A stretch of 64,000 bases of DNA from JADKAV01 sp037046735 (GTDB lineage: Bacteria; Actinomycetota; Actinomycetes; S36-B12; UBA10799): the NCBI GenBank assembly GCA_037046735.1, contig JBAOHC010000022.1, forward strand, positions 112,355 to 176,354, in the 5' to 3' direction. The notes under the pieces were generated by a model. It was not told the DNA's origin, searched no databases, and saw nothing but the letters and a program-made list of their open reading frames with translations. Shown here in pieces: positions 36,639-45,417 of this stretch (position 1 is its first letter; the number at the start of each line of letters is the position of its first letter). The translations under genes were made by a program, and so were the position numbers.

Positions 36639-37922
36639 TTACCAGCCGCCGAAATCGCCGCCGCCACCGAAGTCTCCGCCCCCGCCGAAGTCACCACCGC
36701 CAAAACCGCCGCCACCGAAGTCACCGCCGCCGTAGGAGTCGCCGCCTCCGCCGCCGGAATAGTCGCCGCCGCCGTACATTCCCATGCCCATGCCGCCGAA
36801 CATCATGTTGCCGAGCATCGTGCCCACCAGGACGGTGCTGAAGAGATCCATACCGCTGTTGTTGTAGTACCCGCTGGCGTAGCCGCCATATTGCGGCCCC
36901 GCCTGCCAGTAGGGAGCCTGGCCCCCGTTGGCTGCCGGCACCATCCGCACATCCGGGTCGTACCCGTCCTCGATGGTGGCTGCGCAGGCCGCGCAAACCG
37001 GGACGTCGCGCGGCGCCGCGGTGCCCGCCGGCATGTATGACACGTCCTTGACGCTCAGCCCGTGGCGAGGATCGATGAAACACGGCGGGCGGCGTTCCGG
37101 CAGGGCCTCACCGGCAAGTCGCGCCTTCACGCAGGCCACCCGGAACCGGCCCTCGTCGAGAGCCTGGGTGACGGTGGCCGCTTCGGCCGGGTTCCGCATG
37201 CTTTCGGACGCCTTCTTCGCCGCCTCGTACTGGTCGAGGGCCGCCATCCAGTCGGCGAGATTCTCCTCGCTGGTGATCGCATTGGAGTCGACGGAGTTCA
37301 GACTCTCTCCGAAGGCAGTGATGTCCTCATCGAGGGTCTGGCGCACCTGGGCGACTTGCAGCGCGTTGGTCTTGGCCTTGCGCCGTTTGCTCATCAGGAC
37401 CAGACCACCCGCGCCAGCGGCCAAGGTGCCGAGCACCAGCACCGGGGCCAGCAGGGAGCCGCCGGACGATTCCGATGAGGAAGACGACGAACTCGTTCCG
37501 GTGGACACACCGGTCTGGACATTGGTGACGTACTGGGTCAGCACCGCGAACACCCCGTTGCTGCGCTGCTCGCGGAAGGCCGCGTTGGCAGCACCCGAGT
37601 CGGTGGCCCGGAACTCGTTGCCGACCACGGCAGCGTAGGTGCCGGGGTTGCCGTTCTCCTGCAGGAATAACACGACATCTTCGCTGGTACGGCTGCCCTT
37701 CGCCGCCGCGGGCAGGATCGCGACGTAGATGGACTCGTTGCCGATCTGGTCGCGCAACTGCTGGGCTTCGGCATCAGTCAGGGCGTTCTCCGCCTCCGGG
37801 TCGTTGTAGACCGGGTCGGTCTGCAACGAGGTCACCACGTCATCGACGGTGGTCGCCGACGCCGGTGCTGCCACCCACCCGACGAGTAAGAGCGCAATTA
37901 GTGCCAGTAGTACCCGTCGCAT
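36639..37922 (-). CDS. Secreted/membrane protein with TPM-like domain and Gly-rich tail
   Basis: 427 residues. Signal peptide MRRVLLALIALLLVGWVAAP; an extracytoplasmic domain at about 25-130 (NALTDAEAQQLRDQIGNESI, YVAILPAAAK) resembling TPM/YgcG-type domains; a Ser-rich stretch; one TM helix (LLAPVLVLGTLAAGAGGLVL, about 157-176) ending SKRRKAK; a cytoplasmic part with helices and a Cys pair (VCAACAATIEDGYDP); and a C-terminus of GGGDFGGGGFGGGDF repeats. Function not established. SD GGAGG precedes the ATG. Confidence 0.8.
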   Translation of the reverse strand: MRRVLLALIALLLVGWVAAPASATTVDDVVTSLQTDPVYNDPEAENALTDAEAQQLRDQIGNESIYVAILPAAAKGSRTSEDVVLFLQENGNPGTYAAVVGNEFRATDSGAANAAFREQRSNGVFAVLTQYVTNVQTGVSTGTSSSSSSSESSGGSLLAPVLVLGTLAAGAGGLVLMSKRRKAKTNALQVAQVRQTLDEDITAFGESLNSVDSNAITSEENLADWMAALDQYEAAKKASESMRNPAEAATVTQALDEGRFRVACVKARLAGEALPERRPPCFIDPRHGLSVKDVSYMPAGTAAPRDVPVCAACAATIEDGYDPDVRMVPAANGGQAPYWQAGPQYGGYASGYYNNSGMDLFSTVLVGTMLGNMMFGGMGMGMYGGGDYSGGGGGDSYGGGDFGGGGFGGGDFGGGGDFGGGGDFGGW

Positions 37923-37939
37923 GGCCCGCCTCCAGGTGG

Positions 37940-39700
37940 TTAGTCCTTGATCTCGCAGAGAACTGTTCCTGTAGGAACTGTACTTCCGATTTCGGCATTC
38001 AGCCCAGTCACCGTGCCGGATTTGTGCGCGTTGAGCGGCTGTTCCATCTTCATGGCCTCCAAAACGATGATCAGCTCGCCGGCTTCGACGCTCTGACCCT
38101 CCTCGACGGCCACCTTCACGATGGTGCCCTGCATGGGCGCGGTGAGGGAATCGCCGGACGCGCCACCGCCGGCGGCCTTCTTGCCACGTTTCGTCGGACG
38201 TTTGCCCCCGGTCGCCGGGGCTGCAGCCCCCACGCTCAGAGCGGCGGGCAAGGTCACCTCGATGCGTTTGCCGCCGACCTCGACAGTCACCGCCTGCCGC
38301 TGCGCGTCGGCCTCCTCGGCGTTCTCAGTGCCGGTGTACGCCGGGATCTGGTTGTCGAAGGAGGTCTCGATCCAGCGCGTGTGCACGGTGAAGGGAGACT
38401 TCGGGTCCAGCGGGGCGAAGGCCGGGTCACTCACGACCACCCGGTGGAACGTCAGCGCCGTGGCGATGCCCTCCACCTCGAATTCCGCCAGGGCGCGTCG
38501 GGACCGCTCGATCGCCTGCTGGCGATCCGCGCCGGTGATGATGAGCTTGGCCAGCAGGGAGTCGAAGTTGCCGCCGATGACGTCGCCGGTGGTGAACCCG
38601 GCGTCGAGCCGCACGCCCGGACCGGACGGTGGCTTCCACACGGTCAGCACGCCGGGTGCCGGCAGGAAGTTGCGTCCCGGGTCCTCGCCGTTGATGCGGA
38701 ACTCGATGCTGTGCCCACGCAGTTCGGGGTCGTCGAAGCCGAGCTCTTCCCCGTCGGCGATGCGGAACTGCTCGCGGACCAGATCGATGCCCGACACCTC
38801 TTCGGTGACGGGGTGCTCGACCTGCAGTCGCGTGTTCACCTCGAGGAAGGAGATGGTGCCGTCCTCACCGACCAGGAACTCGCAGGTGCCGGCGCCGACG
38901 TAGCCGGCCTCCTTGACGATGGCCTTCGAAGCGCGGTACAGCTCGGCCACCTGCGCCTCGCTGAGGAACGGCGCGGGGGCCTCTTCCACGAGCTTCTGGT
39001 GGCGGCGCTGCAACGAGCAGTCGCGGGTGCTGACGACCACCACATTGCCGTGGATGTCGGCCAGGACCTGGGTCTCCACGTGCCGGGGGTTGTCCAGGTA
39101 CCGCTCCACGAAGCATTCACCGCGACCGAATGCGGCCACGGCCTCGCGGACGGCGGAGTCATACAGTTCGGGGATCTCTTCGAGCGTGCGCGCGACCTTC
39201 AGACCGCGGCCACCGCCACCGAAGGCGGCCTTGATCGCGACGGGAAGACCGTTGGACTCGGCGAACTCGACCACCTCGGCCGAGCCGGAAACCGGGTCGG
39301 AGGTGCCCGCGACCAGCGGGGCACCTGCGCGCTCCGCGATGTGCCGTGCCGACACCTTGTCGCCCAGCGATCGGATCGCCGAAGGAGGCGGACCGATCCA
39401 GATCAGCCCGGCGTCGATGACCGCCTGGGCGAACTCGGCATTCTCGCTCAGGAAGCCGTAGCCGGGGTGCACGGCGTCGGCGCCGCTGCGCTTGGCCACG
39501 TCGAGCAGTTTGTCGATGACCAGATAGGTCTCCGCGGCGGTGTCACCGTCCAAGGAGTAGGCCTCATCGGCGGCCTTGACATGCTGGGCGTCGCGGTCGG
39601 AGTTGGCGTAGACCGCCACACTGGCGAGCCCGGCATCGCGGCAGGCCCGCGCAACTCGGATGGCGATTTCTCCACGGTTGGCAATCAGGACTTTACGCAC
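37940..39700 (-). CDS. accA: Acyl-CoA carboxylase alpha subunit (biotin carboxylase plus biotin carrier)
   Basis: Carboxylates protein-bound biotin with ATP and bicarbonate for acetyl-/propionyl-CoA carboxylation. 586 residues. BC domain 1-450: KVLIANRGEIAIRVARACRD, KAAFGGGGRGLK (Gly-rich ATP loop), EVNTRLQVEHPVTEE. The biotinyl domain at about 515-586 holds LEAMKMEQPL, where the Lys is biotinylated by BirA. Gene name follows actinobacterial usage (alpha subunit), not E. coli AccA. GTG start lies 6 nt behind TAGACT. Confidence 0.95.
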   Translation of the reverse strand: MRKVLIANRGEIAIRVARACRDAGLASVAVYANSDRDAQHVKAADEAYSLDGDTAAETYLVIDKLLDVAKRSGADAVHPGYGFLSENAEFAQAVIDAGLIWIGPPPSAIRSLGDKVSARHIAERAGAPLVAGTSDPVSGSAEVVEFAESNGLPVAIKAAFGGGGRGLKVARTLEEIPELYDSAVREAVAAFGRGECFVERYLDNPRHVETQVLADIHGNVVVVSTRDCSLQRRHQKLVEEAPAPFLSEAQVAELYRASKAIVKEAGYVGAGTCEFLVGEDGTISFLEVNTRLQVEHPVTEEVSGIDLVREQFRIADGEELGFDDPELRGHSIEFRINGEDPGRNFLPAPGVLTVWKPPSGPGVRLDAGFTTGDVIGGNFDSLLAKLIITGADRQQAIERSRRALAEFEVEGIATALTFHRVVVSDPAFAPLDPKSPFTVHTRWIETSFDNQIPAYTGTENAEEADAQRQAVTVEVGGKRIEVTLPAALSVGAAAPATGGKRPTKRGKKAAGGGASGDSLTAPMQGTIVKVAVEEGQSVEAGELIIVLEAMKMEQPLNAHKSGTVTGLNAEIGSTVPTGTVLCEIKD

Positions 39701-39712
39701 CCTTTGAGTCTA
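39698..39712 (-). promoter_or_regulatory. Probable leaderless promoter of the carboxylase alpha gene
   Basis: Minus-strand TAGACT (39707-39712), 6 nt, GTG. No SD is present. Confidence 0.5.
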
Positions 39713-39783
39713 GGGGCCCGCGGTTTGCCCGTGGCCACGGGTCTGTGAGGAGCGCGTCGGCGAGCGTGGCGCGGGTGCATGCC

Positions 39784-39798
39784 TACCCTGGCACCATG
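39784..39798 (+). promoter_or_regulatory. Probable leaderless promoter of maf
   Basis: TACCCT (39784-39789), 6 nt, ATG. Confidence 0.5.
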
Positions 39799-40386
39799 CG
39801 TCTGATCCTCGCCTCCGCGTCCCCGTCCCGCCTGCGACTTCTGCGCGCGGCCGGGATCGAGCCGGAGGTCATCGTGAGTGGCGTCGACGAGGAGATCCTC
39901 ACTGCAGCGATGCCCGATGCCGGACCGGAGGAGGTGGCACGGGTCCTGGCGCAGGCCAAGGCCCGCGATGTCGCCGCGCAGCATCCGGGCAGGCTGGTGC
40001 TGGGGGCCGATTCCGTGCTCGACGTGGACGGCCGGAGTCTCGGCAAACCCGGAACGGCCCAGGTGGCCACCGCGCGTTGGCATGAGATCCGGGGCAGGTC
40101 GGCCGCGTTGATCACCGGCCATTGTCTGATCCACCCCGGCGGCGAGGAGGTGGCCAGTGCCCGCACGGTGGTGCACTTCGCCTTTCCCGACGACGCCGAG
40201 ATCGCGGCCTACGTGGCCACCGGCGAGCCGCTGCAGGTGGCCGGTGGGTTCACCCTCGATGGGTATGGGTCGGCGTTCGTGCGCCGGATCGAGGGGGACC
40301 CGGCCAATGTCATCGGCCTCGGGATCCCGCTGCTGCGCGACATGGTGCGCCGGGCGGGGCTTTCGTGGCCGGATCTGTGGACCTGA
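39796..40386 (+). CDS. Maf-like nucleotide pyrophosphatase
   Basis: Hydrolyses non-canonical or excess nucleoside triphosphates (house-cleaning). 196 residues. LILASASPSRLRLLRAAGIE holds the conserved ASxSPRR-like motif with Ser-Arg; VSGVDEE, LGADSVLDVDG with the catalytic Asp, and GGFTLDGYGSAFV follow. In Actinobacteria maf lies next to acyl-CoA carboxylase genes, as here. An upstream in-frame ATG at 39745 is rejected because the promoter box abuts ATG 39796. Confidence 0.92.
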   Translation: MRLILASASPSRLRLLRAAGIEPEVIVSGVDEEILTAAMPDAGPEEVARVLAQAKARDVAAQHPGRLVLGADSVLDVDGRSLGKPGTAQVATARWHEIRGRSAALITGHCLIHPGGEEVASARTVVHFAFPDDAEIAAYVATGEPLQVAGGFTLDGYGSAFVRRIEGDPANVIGLGIPLLRDMVRRAGLSWPDLWT

Positions 40387-40872
40387 CCAGGAATCTACCC
40401 GGCGGGTCCAGCGACCGGCCCGTTTCGTATGGTGACGCCGGCACTGCCCGATTTCTTCACCACATCTGGTTGAGAATTGGCCGCTCCAAGATCGTGCCCA
40501 ACCAGTGACGCGCCGTGAAGAGGACATTTCGGACAGGTAGTGCGGCGTGTCTGTCCACATCTGGTTGATCTTGGTTGAAAGCCAACCAGATGTGGTCGAT
40601 GACGGACCGAGAAGACACCCAAGGACGCTCTCGAACACCCCTCACGCTCATGTCTGCCAAGAGCTCCCAGCAGACCTGCGGGCCACCCGCCACAACGACG
40701 CCACCCCCACCCGACGCCGCGCTCAACCCCGACCCCGGAATCGCCAGCCAACCGCACCATGCCCACGAACTACGCCTGGTCCTACCCGGCACCACATCTA
40801 CACCCTAGCCCGCCGACGACAGTGAACCAGCGACCTCGACACACCCAACACCCGGCCCTGCCGAAGCGCCAG
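40387..40872. other. Intergenic region of 486 bp with two related hairpins
   Basis: No credible gene between the convergent maf and GT2 genes. It holds the repeats listed at 40460-40595. Beyond 40600 the plus strand becomes C-rich and G-poor (for example CCACCCCCACCCGACGCCG), unlike the coding regions, and has open frames on both strands without recognisable products. Confidence 0.55.
40460..40595. repeat. Three copies of CCACATCTGGTTG forming two hairpins
   Basis: CCACATCTGGTTGA occurs at 40460-40473 and 40555-40568; its reverse complement CAACCAGATGTGG is at 40583-40595. The second and third copies pair as a 13-bp stem with a 15-nt loop. The first copy can pair CTGGTTG (40466-40472) with CAACCAG (40499-40505). 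No gene explains it. Confidence 0.75.
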
Positions 40873-42180
40873 TTACGCCGCCGGTCCGGCGACCAGCCGA
40901 CCGTCGCGTGCCTCAAGGCACAAGCCGTTGTGCAGCACGGATTCACCGTCGTACTCCACAGGGACCTCGACGTCGTCCCAGGCCGCGATGACCGGTCCCG
41001 GGGCGGGGATCGGCAGGGTGGGCTCCATCATCTCGACCAGCGGATAGCGATCCTCACCCACAAGTACCTCCAGTCGGGGCGAGCGTACCGACACCCACTC
41101 CGGCCGGCAGACCACCCGCACGCCGCGGGCTACGACGCGCTTGGCGCGCACCCGCACTCCGACGATGTCATCGACGACGACGGGACCGATGAACCAGTGG
41201 CCGTTGACTCGCTCAGTGGGCACCACGCCTTCCAGTCGCGCCTGCGCGAGGGCGACGGACAGTTCGGGTTCTCGCAGGCGCGCCGTGCGGGAGGCGAGTC
41301 GGGGCCAGGCGGCCAGCGTGGCCTCGAGGTCGACGGGGATGAACTGCTCGACGATGCTGGCGGTTCCCAGCACCCAGCCGCGCTGGCGCTCCTCGGTCAT
41401 CCGGGGCAGGTAGTTCGGCCCCAGGTAGCGCAGCAGTTTGCGCCGGTACATGTCCAGATTGATCTCATCGGCGAGTGGGCCGGGCAACTGGCGCACCGAG
41501 CGCATGATGCTGGCCACGCTGTGGGCGTGCGCGGCCGGGTCGCGCGGCGAGTAGGAGATGTTGGTTCCCTCGCGGCCCATCCAGTGGTAGCCGAGGCGTT
41601 CCCCGAAGCGGCTGATGCGGCCGCCGCCGACGTAGGCCTGGGCGACGAGTTGCCCATCCTCCAACGGCACCTTCTCCTCGGTGAACCGCAGGCCGAGACC
41701 CTCGAAGTAGGAGCGCCGGAACAACTTGTGCGGAGTCAGGGACGTGAACGCCTCCCGCAGGTCCAGGTCCACGTCATTGCGCAGCACCGGCTCCCGGGAA
41801 CTCCAGGCATGGGTGTCGGCGGCGACCGCTGGTATCACCACGTCACTGCTGTGCTCATCGGCGAAGCCCACGAGGTCGGACAGCAGCGTTGGCTCACACC
41901 AGTCGTCGGCGTCGGCGAAGAAGAGGTAGCGGCTGTCGCTGGCGGCGATCCCCACGTTGCGGGGCCGCCCGGGCCAACCGGAATTGACCTGATGGATGAC
42001 GTGGAAGCGCGGGTCGCTGCTGACCACCTCGTCGCACAGGCGTTCACAGCCGTCGGTGGACCCGTCATCGATGAGCCAGACATCAAACGAGGGACTCGTC
42101 TGGCGGCGCAACGAGGCGATCAGCTCAGGCAGGTACGGCCCCTTGTTGAAAACCGGGACGATGACGCTGACATCGACCAC
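40873..42180 (-). CDS. Glycosyltransferase family 2 protein
   Basis: GT-A fold sugar transferase, 435 residues from the GTG ending at 42180. VSVIVPVFNKGPYLPELIAS and WLIDDGSTDGCERLC at the N-terminus, YLFFADADDWCEPTLL with the DxD metal/nucleotide-sugar motif at about residues 85-95, and EDGQLVAQAYVGGG with a likely catalytic acid. Residues 250-435 are an added domain of helices then beta strands. The start overlaps the AccE stop by 1 nt, so this envelope-type enzyme is translationally tied to carboxylase genes. Acceptor unknown. Confidence 0.88.
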   Translation of the reverse strand: MVDVSVIVPVFNKGPYLPELIASLRRQTSPSFDVWLIDDGSTDGCERLCDEVVSSDPRFHVIHQVNSGWPGRPRNVGIAASDSRYLFFADADDWCEPTLLSDLVGFADEHSSDVVIPAVAADTHAWSSREPVLRNDVDLDLREAFTSLTPHKLFRRSYFEGLGLRFTEEKVPLEDGQLVAQAYVGGGRISRFGERLGYHWMGREGTNISYSPRDPAAHAHSVASIMRSVRQLPGPLADEINLDMYRRKLLRYLGPNYLPRMTEERQRGWVLGTASIVEQFIPVDLEATLAAWPRLASRTARLREPELSVALAQARLEGVVPTERVNGHWFIGPVVVDDIVGVRVRAKRVVARGVRVVCRPEWVSVRSPRLEVLVGEDRYPLVEMMEPTLPIPAPGPVIAAWDDVEVPVEYDGESVLHNGLCLEARDGRLVAGPAA

Positions 42181-42380
42181 TAGCGCGGCAACCCCGAGGC
42201 GTACCAGGCCCCTGGTCCACCGGCCACGGTGGTGCGCAGACCGGGCCGTGCCCAGTTGGACCTCACCGAGCTGGGTGCAGGGGAGCCCGGCGCGCTGGCG
42301 GCCGCCGTGAGCAAGGAGATGACGACGGCGAGTTCCTCGTCGCTGGGCGCGCCGTGCACGACCTCGAACTGGGCGTTCAC
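42180..42380 (-). CDS. accE: Acyl-CoA carboxylase epsilon subunit
   Basis: 66-residue protein of the AccE/PccE type that stabilises actinobacterial acyl-CoA carboxylases. FEVVHGAPSDEELAVVISLL is the conserved first half, and the C-terminal WARPGLRTTVAGGPGAWYAS contains the characteristic W...GAW end. The GTG start overlaps the beta-subunit stop by 4 nt (GTGA), the usual arrangement. Confidence 0.9.
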   Translation of the reverse strand: MNAQFEVVHGAPSDEELAVVISLLTAAASAPGSPAPSSVRSNWARPGLRTTVAGGPGAWYASGLPR

Positions 42381-43969
42381 AGCGGGATGTTCCCGTGCTT
42401 CTTCGGCGGCAGCACCTGCCGCTTGTTCTGCAGGGCACGCAACGCCTTGACGATCTCGATGCGGGTCTCGTGCGGCATGATCACCCGGTCCACGTACCCG
42501 CGGTCGGCCGCGAGGTACGGATTGGCAAGGGTGTTGTCGTACTCCGCGATCAGGCGGGCCCGTTCCGCCTCGGGGTCCGTCGCGGCGGCGACCTCCTTGC
42601 GGTACAGGATGTTCACCGCACCCTGGGCGCCCATGACCGCGATCTGGCCGGTCGGCCAGGACAGTTCGACGTCGGCGCCGAGGTGCTTGGAGCCCATGAC
42701 CACGTACGCCCCTCCGTAGGCCTTGCGCGTGATCACAGTGATCTTGGGGACGGTGGCCTCACCGTAGGCGTAGATGAGTTTCGCGCCGCGCCGGATGATG
42801 CCGTTCCACTCCTGGTCGGTGCCGGGCAGGAAGCCGGGTACATCGACGAAGGTGAGCACCGGGACATTGAAGGCGTCGCAGGTGCGCACGAAGCGGGAGG
42901 CCTTCTCACTGGCATCGATGTCCAGGGTGCCGGCGTACTGCATCGGCTGGTTGGCGACCACGCCGACGCTGCGGCCCTCCACCCGGCCGAAGCCGATGAC
43001 CATGTTGGGTGCCCACAGCGGCTGCACCTCGAGGAACTCGCCGTCGTCCAGGACACCTTCGATCACCGTGTGGATGTCGTAGGGCTGGTTCGGGGAATCC
43101 GGGATGAGGGTGTCGAGGCTGCGATCCTCATCGGTCACCTCGAGGGTGGCCGGGTTGTCGAAGATCGGAGCAGGATCGAGGTTGTTACTGGGCAGGTAGC
43201 TCAGCAGGTTCTTGACGATGTCCAACGCGTCCTGCTCGTCGCTGCCCATCATGTGGGCCACACCCGACTTCGAGTTGTGGGTGCGCGCACCGCCGAGCTC
43301 CTCGAACTCCACGTCTTCGCCGGTGACGGTCTTGATGACGTCGGGGCCGGTGATGAACATGTGGGAGGTCTTGTCGACCATCACGGTGAAGTCGGTGATG
43401 GCCGGGGAGTACACCGCGCCGCCCGCACACGGCCCCATGATCAGGGAGATCTGAGGCACCACACCGGAGGCGTGGACGTTGCGCAGGAAGATCTCGCCGT
43501 ACAACCCGAGGCTGACGACGCCCTCCTGGATGCGGGCGCCGCCGGAGTCGTTGATGCCGATGACCGGCACACCCGTGGCCATGGCCATGTCCATCACTTT
43601 GACGATCTTCTCGCCGAAGACCTCGCCGAGGGAGCCGCCGAACACGGTGAAGTCCTGGGCGAACACGCAGACCGGCCGGCCATCGATGGTGCCGTACCCG
43701 GTGACCACGCCGTCGCCGTAGGGGCGGGTCTTCTCGAGACCGAAGTTGTTGGAGCGGTGGCGCGCGAGTTCGTCCATCTCGACGAACGACCCGTCGTCCA
43801 TGAGCCACTCGATGCGCTCGCGGGCGGTCATCTTGCCCTTGGCATGCTGCTTGTCGATGCCCCGCTGCCCGCCGGCGACCGCTGCGACCTCCCGCCGGGC
43901 GGCCAGGTCTGCCAGCTTCCCGGCGGTGGTGGTGAGGTCTGGAGTGGGTTCTGCCGATTGGGCGCTCAT
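42377..43969 (-). CDS. pccB: Acyl-CoA carboxylase beta subunit (propionyl/acetyl-CoA carboxylase, AccD5-like)
   Basis: Carboxyltransferase that moves CO2 from biotin to acyl-CoA, 530 residues, normal length. KMTARERIEWLMDDGSFVEM, FAQDFTVFGGSLGE, INDSGGARIQEGVVSLGLYG (oxyanion site 1), MGPCAGGAVYSPAITDF, FVDVPGFLPGTDQEWNGIIR (site 2) and ITRKAYGGAYVVMGSKHL are present. Start at the ATG ending at 43969, 7 nt behind TACCGT; a longer frame overlaps the divergent birA. Closely followed by accE. Confidence 0.95.
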   Translation of the reverse strand: MSAQSAEPTPDLTTTAGKLADLAARREVAAVAGGQRGIDKQHAKGKMTARERIEWLMDDGSFVEMDELARHRSNNFGLEKTRPYGDGVVTGYGTIDGRPVCVFAQDFTVFGGSLGEVFGEKIVKVMDMAMATGVPVIGINDSGGARIQEGVVSLGLYGEIFLRNVHASGVVPQISLIMGPCAGGAVYSPAITDFTVMVDKTSHMFITGPDVIKTVTGEDVEFEELGGARTHNSKSGVAHMMGSDEQDALDIVKNLLSYLPSNNLDPAPIFDNPATLEVTDEDRSLDTLIPDSPNQPYDIHTVIEGVLDDGEFLEVQPLWAPNMVIGFGRVEGRSVGVVANQPMQYAGTLDIDASEKASRFVRTCDAFNVPVLTFVDVPGFLPGTDQEWNGIIRRGAKLIYAYGEATVPKITVITRKAYGGAYVVMGSKHLGADVELSWPTGQIAVMGAQGAVNILYRKEVAAATDPEAERARLIAEYDNTLANPYLAADRGYVDRVIMPHETRIEIVKALRALQNKRQVLPPKKHGNIPL

Positions 43970-43982
43970 GAGGCAAACGGTA
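43967..43982 (-). promoter_or_regulatory. Probable leaderless promoter of pccB
   Basis: Minus-strand TACCGT (43977-43982), 7 nt, ATG. Confidence 0.5.
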
Positions 43983-44059
43983 GCAACGCCGGCTCCCGAC
44001 GACTGCTGAGGCCACGTGTGCTGCCCCGTCGGCACTACCGCCGGGGCGCCGGTCGGATC

Positions 44060-44075
44060 TACGCTGGCGCTCATG
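44060..44075 (+). promoter_or_regulatory. Probable leaderless promoter of birA
   Basis: TACGCT (44060-44065), 7 nt, ATG at 44073. It points to ATG 44073 as the true start, which is out of frame with the rest of birA (see that entry). Confidence 0.45.
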
Positions 44076-44076
44076 A

Positions 44077-44808
44077 GTGCCAGCGATATCGCCGCCCGTC
44101 TGGGGTGGACCCTGCAGACTGGTGGAGTCCACCGGATCCACGAACGCCGATCTGCTCGCCCGCTCCGGCCACGGGCTGGTCCTCGTCGCCCGCGAGCAGA
44201 CCGCCGGCCGTGGCCGCCTGGACCGGCACTGGGTCAGCGCACCTGGGGACGGCTTGACGTTCAGCGTGCGGTTGCAGGTGCCGTCGGTGGTCAGCGCCTG
44301 GGGGTGGGTGCCCCTGATGGCGGGTTTGGCCACCGCGGATGCGGTGTGGGCGACCGGTGCCCAGGGGATCGCGGTCAAGTGGCCCAATGACGTGGTGGGT
44401 GGACAGGGCAAACTCGCCGGAATCCTTTCGCAGCGCGATGGGGACGCGGTGATCATCGGGATCGGGATCAACCTGACCTTTGCCGGCGAACGCCCGGATC
44501 CGAATGCGGTCAGCGTGGCCGAACTCGGTGGTTCGCCCGACGCCGACGCCGTGCTCGCAGCAGTCCTTGAGAACGTGTCCCGCTGGTGGGAACGGTTCGT
44601 GGCCGCCGGTGGAGACGCGCGGCGATCGGGCCTGGCCGCCGCCTACTCGGACAAGTGTGTGTCGGTCGGTGTCGACGTTCACGTCACTGGCGTTGATAGA
44701 ACCTGGACCGGGCACGCCGAGGGGATCGATGACCAGGGACGGCTGATGGTCTTCGACGGTGTCGAAGTCGTGCCGGTATCAGCGGGGGATGTCACCCTGC
44801 GGACATAG
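44077..44808 (+). CDS. birA: Biotin--[acetyl-CoA-carboxylase] ligase (monofunctional BirA)
   Basis: Activates biotin as biotinyl-AMP and attaches it to the carrier Lys of the carboxylase alpha subunit. 243 residues in the open frame, no N-terminal HTH, so no repressor function. LVESTGSTNADLL, REQTAGRGRLDRHWVS (biotin/AMP loop), VKWPNDVVGGQGKLAGIL, GIGINLTF and a C-terminal SH3-like domain (GHAEGIDDQGRLMVFDG). The natural start is probably ATG 44073: its frame reads MSASDIAARLGWTLQ and joins to LVESTGSTN if the A at 44118 is dropped. As written only the GTG 44077 frame (PAISPPVWGGPCRLVEST) is continuous; the catalytic core is intact either way. Confidence 0.85.
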   Translation: MPAISPPVWGGPCRLVESTGSTNADLLARSGHGLVLVAREQTAGRGRLDRHWVSAPGDGLTFSVRLQVPSVVSAWGWVPLMAGLATADAVWATGAQGIAVKWPNDVVGGQGKLAGILSQRDGDAVIIGIGINLTFAGERPDPNAVSVAELGGSPDADAVLAAVLENVSRWWERFVAAGGDARRSGLAAAYSDKCVSVGVDVHVTGVDRTWTGHAEGIDDQGRLMVFDGVEVVPVSAGDVTLRT

Positions 44809-44862
44809 CGGTGGGGTCACGCGCAGTTTGTTCCGGGTGCAAAACGTGGCACGATCAGAGCC

Positions 44863-45417
44863 ATGGCGTACCCCACCAAACTCCTCGGCAACGATGAACA
44901 GGTCCAGTTCGAACTGCGACCGGCCTGGAAGACGCTGATCTGGCCGATCATCTGGTTCATCATCATCGTCGGGCTGTTCGGTTTCCTCATGGGCAAGGTG
45001 CGTTCCTGGTTCGACGGTGTCACCGGCGACATCATGATGTGGGGTCTGGTGTTCGTGGCACTTGTGGCCCTGGTGGTCCTGGTGATCCGCCCCGTGCTGT
45101 TCTGGTGGACCACGCAGTACGTCTTCACCAATCGCCGCATCATCATCCGCACCGGGATCGTTGCCCGCCGCGGCCGCGACATGCCCTTGAGCAAGGTCAA
45201 CGATGTCTCGTTCGACCACAGCGTCTGGGAGCGGCTGCTGAACTGCGGCACCCTCATGATCGAAAGCGCTGCCGAGAACGGGCAACTCATCATCGAGAAC
45301 ATCCCGGACGTCGAGAACGTGCAGCGTGAGGTCTACCGTCTGCACGACGAGGACGACGCCTTCCGGCGGGCCCGCAGTTCGGGTGTCGATCCGAGTCCGC
45401 CGACCAACGAATCGTGA
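44863..45417 (+). CDS. Membrane protein with bacterial PH domain (DUF304/bPH2)
   Basis: 184 residues. Two TM helices (about 25-45 WPIIWFIIIVGLFGFLMG and 62-84 GLVFVALVALVVLVIRPVLF) precede a bacterial PH domain: YVFTNRRIIIRTGIVARRGR and MPLSKVNDVSFDHSVWERLL, then CGTLMIESAAENGQLIIENI. Function unknown. A CACGAT box 7 nt before the ATG is a weak leaderless promoter candidate. It overlaps the cyclase start by 4 nt. Confidence 0.88.
   Translation: MAYPTKLLGNDEQVQFELRPAWKTLIWPIIWFIIIVGLFGFLMGKVRSWFDGVTGDIMMWGLVFVALVALVVLVIRPVLFWWTTQYVFTNRRIIIRTGIVARRGRDMPLSKVNDVSFDHSVWERLLNCGTLMIESAAENGQLIIENIPDVENVQREVYRLHDEDDAFRRARSSGVDPSPPTNES

Noticed and set aside
40395..40795. Minus-strand frames of 112-123 residues in the 40.4-40.8 kb gap
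   Set aside because: Their repeated NQMW/IWL words come from the CCACATCTGGTTG repeat; no family, no clear SD.
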